In this document: in pieces, positions 46,201 through 64,000 of the stretch
How positions within the stretch are numbered: position 1 is the first letter of the stretch
Layout of the letters: every line of letters starts with the position of its first letter
Assembly (NCBI GenBank): GCA_006937955.1
Contig: SSNP01000020.1
Span: forward strand, 4,280,881 to 4,344,880
Length of the DNA: 64,000 nt
Origin: Pachypanchax playfairii
Taxonomy: Eukaryota > Chordata > Actinopteri > Cyprinodontiformes > Aplocheilidae
Reading direction: 5' to 3'
Made by a program: the position numbers and the translations under genes
Notes under the pieces: generated by a model
The model's database searches: none
Seen by the model: only the letters and a program-made list of their open reading frames with translations
What the model was told of the DNA's origin: nothing

Positions 46201-49200
46201 TTTGCGTAACTTCAGACACATTAACCTCAGACTGTCATGTCGAGCCAAAGATCAAAAAGGATCTCGTGATCCAGGTGGATCTGGCCCTTCCTTCAGCTGT
46301 GTCTGAGTTGGTGAAGTGAACTCATTTAGCTGTTGAGTTTGTTCTCCCTCATTCTGCTCACAGTGGAAAGAATGTTCTCCGTCCGCCGGGCTGTCACGCT
46401 TCAGGAAGGAGGCAGTCTTATGACGTTTCTACCTCGTCTGGCTTTAGCTGATCTGTGTTGCATCTCATGTCCTATGTTGCATGACGCCTGGATAATCTGA
46501 TGGCATCAGATGTTTTGGATTTAAATCGACAACCTCTTAAAGTGGATCAGATTGTTCCATGTCTCCTCTGATTGCCTTTAGGAACTGTATTTGATGCATC
46601 TTGGCAAGTTCTGAATCAAGACAAATTGCTATTGGACTGCAGTCAGATGGAGAACTTGAGCAAACAGGCTGGAGCAATACATATTTTGTCTTAAATGCCC
46701 GTCATACTACTGGGATATTTTGAATTCCTGCTAATGAAAGTCACTGCAGAACTATGTGTCACTTTTTTTTGATGCAGACAGTGTTTTCATTCTGATCTGT
46801 TGCAGAAACAACCAACGTTATTCACTATTTTATTAGTGTAACAGACAACTTGCTGAAAGCTGTTCAAAATTAATTATGTACAAATTTATTTGTATCAAAG
46901 CAACAGCCAGGATGACATCACTAGAACCCCCCACTCAGTTCTCTGCTTTGTCTTTGCCTTTGTTTAGACCACAGAGGTGTTGTTAGCTCAAGATATAATG
47001 TCAGTGTATCGTACAAGCTTATCACCAGCTGAAAAGCAGAGAGATTGTGAAAGCTTCCCCTCTTAACACCGTCAGCAGGGCAAACAGTAAAAAGTAAAAG
47101 CTGTTTACAGTCTGTATCAACTGCAGCTTTGGTGGAAATACAAATCTGCTTGTATTTTAAGCAGCGACTCGCACACGAACTCACACCATATGAACTTGAT
47201 CAGCCAGCAGCTTGTAGCTTTCATGTGTTTGTGGCCGGCGCTGCTTGGTAAAACAGCATGTTGCCTCACTGGGAGCGTTGGCCTCCACTGCTGACACCAT
47301 ATTGTGATGACAGGTGGCAGGGAGTGCCACTTTGTTCTTCAGATCCTTCAAAGCTCAGAGCCGTGGAGGGACACTTGAAGTCCACACTGGCTGGAGAGAC
47401 AGACACACAGCGGCTCGGCATGAAAGGGTGTCAGAAGGTTTTGCAGCTAAATTTAGATCAGACTTCTGTTTCCTGTTTTTTAATTTCTGCATTTTTTGGG
47501 GCAGTTCGAACGCAGTGTCTCATGACACGGCAAATGTATTTTTGTTTAGGAATCACTAAATGCATTTAAAGACTATTTTTAGTTGATGCAGAGGCGCTTA
47601 CACGTGTACACTTGTCTAAGTTTAGACAGCTGAGTGTTTGGAACCAGGGTTAGGGTTGTGTACTGATTACTTTAACTGGCAGGGAACCGGAGTTGGATCC
47701 GTTTCAGCTTGACTCACTTTAATAGTAAACCAACCGTAGCAAAGTACTGTTTGACTGACTGAAGAAAACTCAGTTAACTGTTTGTAATCTTCATTAGCAG
47801 GAAGCAGGAGAGACATCAGAGGTGTTAAAATGACCATCTGCAACTGACTTTGTGGATCATTAATACATAAATTTAGGTTTTTCTTCATTGTGACAATTAA
47901 ATAGGTTATAATACTCCAGCTTACTCTGAGGCAGCTATGGACAAATGGAAATAAAACTTTAATAGTTACAATTATCAAGCTGTATGTGCCTAAAATAACA
48001 AAAGCTCATATGGAGCCATAAAACATTTGGGAAAGTAGCCTACATTTAGGAATTTGTTGGAAAAAAGAAATAAAAATGTAGAAAAAAAACCATTTGTGTT
48101 TACAGACTTTTTTCCCCTGTAGCGTTTTTTAAAATATTCAAATTTGAATTTATGTATAAAAATGGACAAGCCTATAGTTTTATTTCATGCTGACAAACAC
48201 TAAACAGACAAAGTAAATTTTAAATATGTGCAGTAAAAATGGAAACTGTTTCCTTTGTATAGCTCGTGATTTGCATCGTCCTGCACTTCAACAGGAAGAT
48301 GTAGAAAACATTATTACAAACACAATCAAATAAACAACAGTTGCTGTCAGGGATGGTTTTAAAAGACAAACCTAAAGCTACAGTTGATGCATCTCTCCCC
48401 ACCACAGGGTTTGTGTAACTTATGTAACTAAAACATCTGCTCACTCATGACAATGTCCTTTTATTCAAATTTTCCTGGTTCAGGAACTTGAGTGTGTTGT
48501 CTTCAGCAGCTGTTTCAGGAAGGCTGAGAGTGGCTGTGCATGGCAGGGCTTGTGTACTTTGAACCCGGACAGTCACGGCACTGTCTGTCTTCCAGCACCA
48601 CATACTCACTCGTGGTCACACACATACAGAAGCAGGCTCCTTGACCCCTGGAGAGGGAGCCTCCAGGCTCTATTGTGTGAAACAGATGAGCTCATCCCTT
48701 ATGGGGGATGCAAGAGGTTATGTTAAGTACTGAGACCTCAGTTTTATCTGGGTTATGATTTGTCTGCTCCTCTTAAATTTATCTGTGTTTTGTGAAACAA
48801 AGAAACTGAACAGGTAAATGCTGTAAACACAGTTGTTTAGGACAAACATGTGAAAATAATGATATTCACAACTTGAGTTTCCCCTGCCCTCGGGGTTCAA
48901 TCTGCACAGCCAACCCTTGAAACACTCGAGCAAGTCTAGACCACAGCCACCTCGAAGGAAAACAAACTCTGCTGCAAGAAAATCCAAAGCTAAGTTTGGC
49001 TCAGTCTGGAGTTTTCTAAAATGTAATTTCAGCCATAGATTCAGATGTTTTTGTTTTAAACGTGACTGATCTGCTTTGAAATGTTAGTAAGTTCATCAGT
49101 TTTACAGCTTCTGTGCTGGTTGGATTAGTGACAGTGATTCATTACATTTTGTTGGAACCTGTTGCATCTTATCTAGTGTTTCCTAAATGTCCAGATACAT

Positions 49201-52200
49201 CTCCGCCACCCATGTTCGTCTGTAAATGCTCTTTAGATTCTATAACGACCCACTCAGATCATCTTTTGAGTTATATTAAAGCGTCTCAGTGGTCTTTTAA
49301 TTGTGATCATGGTGTCTTTACCCCAAATCCCAAAACCTGTGTCATTTTCTAGGATGTAGTTGTAGCTAATTAGCAATTTGCTTCTGTGGTGTGGGTGGAA
49401 CCGTTGGCACGGAGGACTCCCCCGACCCTCCTCGTTGCTGAAAGCGCTCTGTTTATGCTAGCGCTACTGCTAGATGCAGGAGCTTGTGGCCTGCCCACTG
49501 GCTTTTCTATATCACAAATCCAGTCTTTTTTAGACATATTTTAGCGTCTACTACTGATTCACAGCGATTTGAATGCAAAAATTCTCAGAAATGCAATTTT
49601 GAGCTTTTCTCAAGATTCGTCCTCCAGCATCAGAAAAATGCCAAAAGAACTAGTTAACAACACACACAAAGATTTTCATTGGAGTTTATGTTGCATACAA
49701 GTATTTGTAAATCACAATGTCAGGTTGGAACTTTTTGGTGTTGTGCACCAGCTGAAAAGTGGATGAACTTCCACCTAAATGATCTCAATAAAATCACAAG
49801 ATCTAAGGTTAATGATATTGTTTATAGTTTGTGTTAGGTTACATGAGACTTCCTTTTCTTTTACTCCCCTGTTTGATCATGAATAGAATAGAATGCAGGG
49901 GTTGATATTTGTAATCAGTTCAGTGCTATAGTGAATACCATGGCAACAGCAGCACTTCAGAGTCTCCTCTAAACCTTCACTGTTTGGACTTTGTGATGGT
50001 TCGTCGTGACCTGACTCACAGAGTGCAGCGCCGACAAAGAGGGTGACACTTGATCATCAGGGCTCAGGAACAACACGGGAACAGGTTTTGAAATGCCAAG
50101 GGAGGGGCAGAACACAACCTTTTAGAGGCAGTGGCTCAAGTTACAACAGACTTTTATATCATGGAAATGGATTTAACTAGTTCATCTCATTTTCCCATCC
50201 GATCCATTTATTTTTCTCATTTCTACCATTTTTAATTTCAAAATAATCCAGACATCTTGTGTTAAAAGAGCACAAAATCCTCATATTTGTGTTTCCCTCT
50301 GTCTACAGTAGCTTTAAAGCGTAGTTCCCCAGTAAATTTATGGTGACTAGCTGTGTTTTATTTGCTCCCAGCATATAAAAGAGGACATTTTTATTCATTG
50401 GCTTTCCTTCTAAACCTGGATATTAAGTGTGTCTCAGTGTCCTTGGAGTCTGACAACAGACTCAAGAGAACGTCAGCTGCTCTAAGAGTAAACTTAGAGA
50501 TCGATTTCCTGAGGTAGAGTAACACTAGTCGCAGCTCAAGGCATTGTTTGACAGAGGTTGCTATGGCAGTATCTGTGTTTATCTGAAATGGGCTTCCTCT
50601 AATGGGTATTTGTACGGTTTTGGGGGGGTTATATGGGTTTGGGCATGTCAGAGAGAGTATTCCAAAAGGAGCACTTTAAATACCATATACCTGTGGGATT
50701 TTTTTGGTGCAGATATCAACTGTTAAAAGTCAAATAAGTTAATATGTAATAATTTGATCCTCACAGTTATCTTCCCTGTGCTCAATAAAGCCAAATGTTA
50801 CAGGTTAGAATAAACAAAGTGTTGTCTCAGAGTCAGATTTGGGCCTTTCTGGTCCAGACTCATGTATTTAGAGAACATTAATTCAGCATCTATATGACAA
50901 ACTAACGAGTTTCACTTCTAGTTTCCCCAATCAACTCAAGGTTGATTCATAGATGAGTATTATTATTGTTATGTCTGATGTTCTTGGGTTATAAGTGGGG
51001 GGGGGGTCATCCTTTTTAAAAGATTGTGTTTTGGCGTTCTTTCAAGATATTTTCACTTTGGAACCTTTTTATTTTTACACAGCGCTGTCTGCATCACTTT
51101 GTGTGACTTTCTAAAAAAAAAAAGGACATTGTCCTTGGTGGGTTATATACACTCGATGCCGTTCGGCGCTGTTCAACACAGTCTGAATCTGCTTTTAATG
51201 ATGATTCTCAGCTTTTCTCTGATGACAAGCTTTTTTTCTAGCTTCTGTGATGGTTGTTTCAAACATTCTGTACAGTGTTTAGGTGCAAAATATTAAAGTC
51301 AAAGCTGATTCTATGTATGTGAAACAGCAGAATTATTTAATCCTGTTTCTAAAAGTTTGGTAATAGACGTTCAGAGAATATTTGGTTAGATCTGCTCATG
51401 CAAATTCATCTGTCAGGTAACTTTCTGGAGTTTTGGGGGAAATTTTAAACGTGCTGATGAGTTTCAATTTGAATCAAAAATGAAAATACTGAAGTATATT
51501 TATATTTCCTGTCAGCTGTAGCTTGGAATCTGTACACAAATTTAAACTTGATGGATCCGTTAACTGGTGGATACAAGGAAGATCTTACAGCCTCTGTTTT
51601 AATCCTCAGATTACATTTATTGGCCCAAATTTCAGTTCCAGAACATTAAACAGTTCTGTGTGTTCTATGGGAGATATGCTCGAACATTCAGTTTGCCTTT
51701 TCAGTAGGGTTTGACCAGGAGCAGTTGCCATGGAAACGATGCAGTAAATCTTTTCAGAGCAGTAAGTCCTGGCTCTGTATTGCAGATGTGCATCATCACC
51801 ATAATAAAAGATCTGGATCTGTGTGTCACAGAGAAGATGCTTCATCTGGAATCAGTTACAGGAACAAGTAAAGGTTTTAAAGACATTCCTCACAATGAGT
51901 GTCTCATCAGGAGGCTGAATATGTTTAATACAAATCTCAAGATCAGTTTAACTTTAACTGATGCACTTCTACTGAGCCTGTTTGTGTTTTGTTTTTTTAC
52001 AGGATTGTAATAAGAACATTTGTTTGGGTTTATAATTCCACCCAGATTATAAAACAGACCTGACAGAGGTCAGTTTTAGTAAAGATTGTTTTCATTGTTC
52101 ATGTTTGTCCCCGAGAGTGAAACTTCCAACACCAGTAAAACCACACAAACAGATTGACAGGGATTTGGTCTGTTTTCATCTCTGACTTCTCTTTTGTGTT

Positions 52201-52730
52201 TTAAAGTCACATGAAATCTGTAAACCTGAACAAACAAAACAGCTACAGTGTTTTAATCTACGTCCATACTGGCTGTGGCTTTATGAAGCTTTTTCCTTTT
52301 TTCTATCCTCCTTCCACGGCTGACTCACCACTGGAAAAACTGAACCTCCTGTGTTGGTCCTAAAAGCTCTTTGAAGATGAAGTGCTTACTTTAAGTTCCC
52401 CTTTCTTTTTGAAAAACCAACCGTTACGTGTAGAACACAAATAATCTGTTGAGTGGGATGTTCTTTATGTATAAAAGGGCTTCATGTATGTACAGCCCAC
52501 AAATATTGTGATTGTGTGTGCAAACCAGTATGTCTCAGACGGATCCTTTTTCATTAATCATAAAGGTATTATTAAAAATAAAAATACAAAAAGTTCTTTT
52601 ACTTTGGTCAGAATGTGGTTGGATTGTGTTTAATGAATGTTCTGCAGGATTTGTTTTATTGTGTCTAAACGAGCACAGTGCCCGAGTAAACGTGTTACTT
52701 TCCAGTGAAGCTGCAGTGCAGTCATGACAG

Positions 52731-52754
52731 ACACACACACACACACACACACGA
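52731..52754. repeat. (AC)12 microsatellite
   Basis: Uninterrupted dinucleotide run. Confidence 0.95.
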
Positions 52755-53002
52755 CTGAATAACTATAAAACAGCAGAACCAATCAGAACTGCAGAACTTA
52801 AAGAGAAATCAAAGGAAGGAGTTGAAAGTGAGTTGGACCTACGAGCTCTCAGGAAGGTTGTTGTCTCTAATAAACATGAACTCCAGACATTTATACATTG
52901 TAGCTGTCAGACTGATGTGAAACTCAACAATAAGAGAAGTTTGAATTAACTCTGTTTTTAATGACAACCCTTTAAAATACGCTTCTTTTTGAACATCACT
53001 TC

Positions 53003-53396
53003 TAGGGCTGGGTTTAAAAAATCGATTAATCGATTTAAATCGATTTAAGAATAAAAAATCTATAATCGATTCATAAAGCACTAAATCGATTTTTTAAAAT
53101 ATACATTTCCTTTTGTTACAGTTATGCCACATGCCACTGCTTCTGGATATTTTTAATGAAAACATGAATATTAAATGTATATAAAATACGCACTGTTGAA
53201 AGGCTGCTTCAGCATTTCATAAAAATTGCCATCTACGAATGTCTGATATTCAAGAAATACTAATGTGACAGAAATATCTGAAAAAAGAATCGATATTGAA
53301 TCGAATCGAATCGAAATTAATAGAAATCGAATCAATTTTTGCTCTTGTGAATCGAATCGAATCGATTCAGGAAATTAGGAGTGATACCCAGCCCTA
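53003..53396. mobile_element. 394-bp hAT-type MITE with perfect 8-bp target duplication
   Basis: Begins TAGGGCTGGGT and ends with its exact reverse complement ACCCAGCCCTA. Both sides are flanked by ATCACTTC (52995-53002 and 53397-53404), the 8-bp duplication typical of hAT transposases. The interior is full of ATCGAT and GAATC motifs and encodes no protein, so it was moved in trans. Lies in dennd4c intron 1. Confidence 0.93.
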
Positions 53397-53969
53397 ATCA
53401 CTTCCGATCATTGAGTTGCTGGTGAAACTTGATCTCATGACTCGTGTAAAAAAAAATTTTTTTTAAAGGCACCAAACACAATATTCAGAATGCAATGTGA
53501 AAAGGCACCTTTGTATTTTGTGAACTCTTCCAGGTCTGTTTCAGGGTGGATTTCAGCTGTTTTATTGTCTGTCAGATTTATTCTTTCTGTGACTTTTCCG
53601 AGCACCTCCTCCAGGCTCGGCGGCCCTGTCTTGGCTCTCCGCTGCCATTAAAGCTTAGCTTCTCCTCCTGTTAGGAGCAGGCTTGTGATATACAATGACA
53701 AGAGTGTTTCTGGATGCCAGCCCCTTAATCGTTGTTTGTGTATCCGTGGTTTGTTTGCCTCGCTGTGCAGCAAGCGTCTTAGAGGATCCTTTTATCTCCT
53801 TGGCCTCAGAATTGTTTAGCATTCTGTGTTTTTCACCCTGTTAATGGAAATCCAGGATTTTTTTTCATGTTAGATTTTATTCTGGATTGGGAGTAACGTA
53901 CAGTATCCTGGACACGTACCCAAAGTGTGGTTTCATTCCATTTTTTTTTTTCCTTTTCACATATCTCAG

Positions 53970-64000
<10,031 letters not shown>

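Larger units (their letters stand above)
43268..53969 (+). other. dennd4c: presumed dennd4c intron 1 (10.7 kb)
   Basis: No exon of a recognisable gene is visible on either strand. The longest frame (44012-44467, plus) shows no domain and no splice context. Contents: an (AC)12 run at 52731-52754, a hAT-type MITE at 53003-53396, and otherwise unique-looking AT-rich DNA. Confidence 0.55.

Overview
The window is nuclear DNA of a ray-finned (teleost) fish. It carries spliced vertebrate genes with GT-AG introns, AT-rich introns and intergenic DNA, CA and GGAA microsatellites, minisatellites, and several families of fish-type dispersed repeats. Nothing points to bacterial, phage or organellar DNA. 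There are two short runs of N (1196-1205 and 12106-12116).

Five protein-coding genes can be read from the sequence. From left to right: the 5' end of nfib (minus strand, coding exons 1 and 2, running off the left edge); zdhhc21 (minus, complete, 7 coding exons, 265 aa); plaa (plus, complete, 14 exons, 797 aa); haus6 (plus, complete, 16 exons, 791 aa); and the 5' part of dennd4c (plus, 9 coding exons in the window, running off the right edge). I joined every exon by hand. Splice phases agree at every junction, and each complete gene closes in frame on a stop, so the models are firm even where single acceptors are debatable. All five genes have orthologues on the human chromosome 9 short arm, but there they are spread over many megabases.

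Layout: 1-5536 nfib exons and introns, with a GCCAAC-rich intronic segment; 5537-7300 GC-rich nfib 5' region and a promoter-like block; 7300-19870 a long gene-free stretch with an RTE-like repeat tail, a TTAA-flanked MITE, a 22-bp minisatellite duplicated around an assembly gap, a GGAA microsatellite and one copy of a 248-bp dispersed repeat; 19875-25089 zdhhc21, whose introns hold a nested transposon insertion and a 53-copy, 30-bp G-rich minisatellite; 25090-27532 shared upstream region of the divergent zdhhc21 and plaa; 27533-33493 plaa; 34845-41756 haus6; 42900-64000 dennd4c, with a probable non-coding first exon and a first intron of about 10.7 kb.

The genes do not form a functional unit. 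They are unrelated housekeeping and developmental genes: a transcription factor, a palmitoyltransferase, a ubiquitin/p97 adaptor, a spindle augmin subunit and a Rab GEF. I found no novel multi-gene system. The most notable material is non-coding: the intronic minisatellite with higher-order duplications, a near-perfect 36-bp-arm hairpin, a transposon-in-transposon, hAT-type MITEs with 8-bp target duplications, and a pair of collinear motif modules in the nfib intron.
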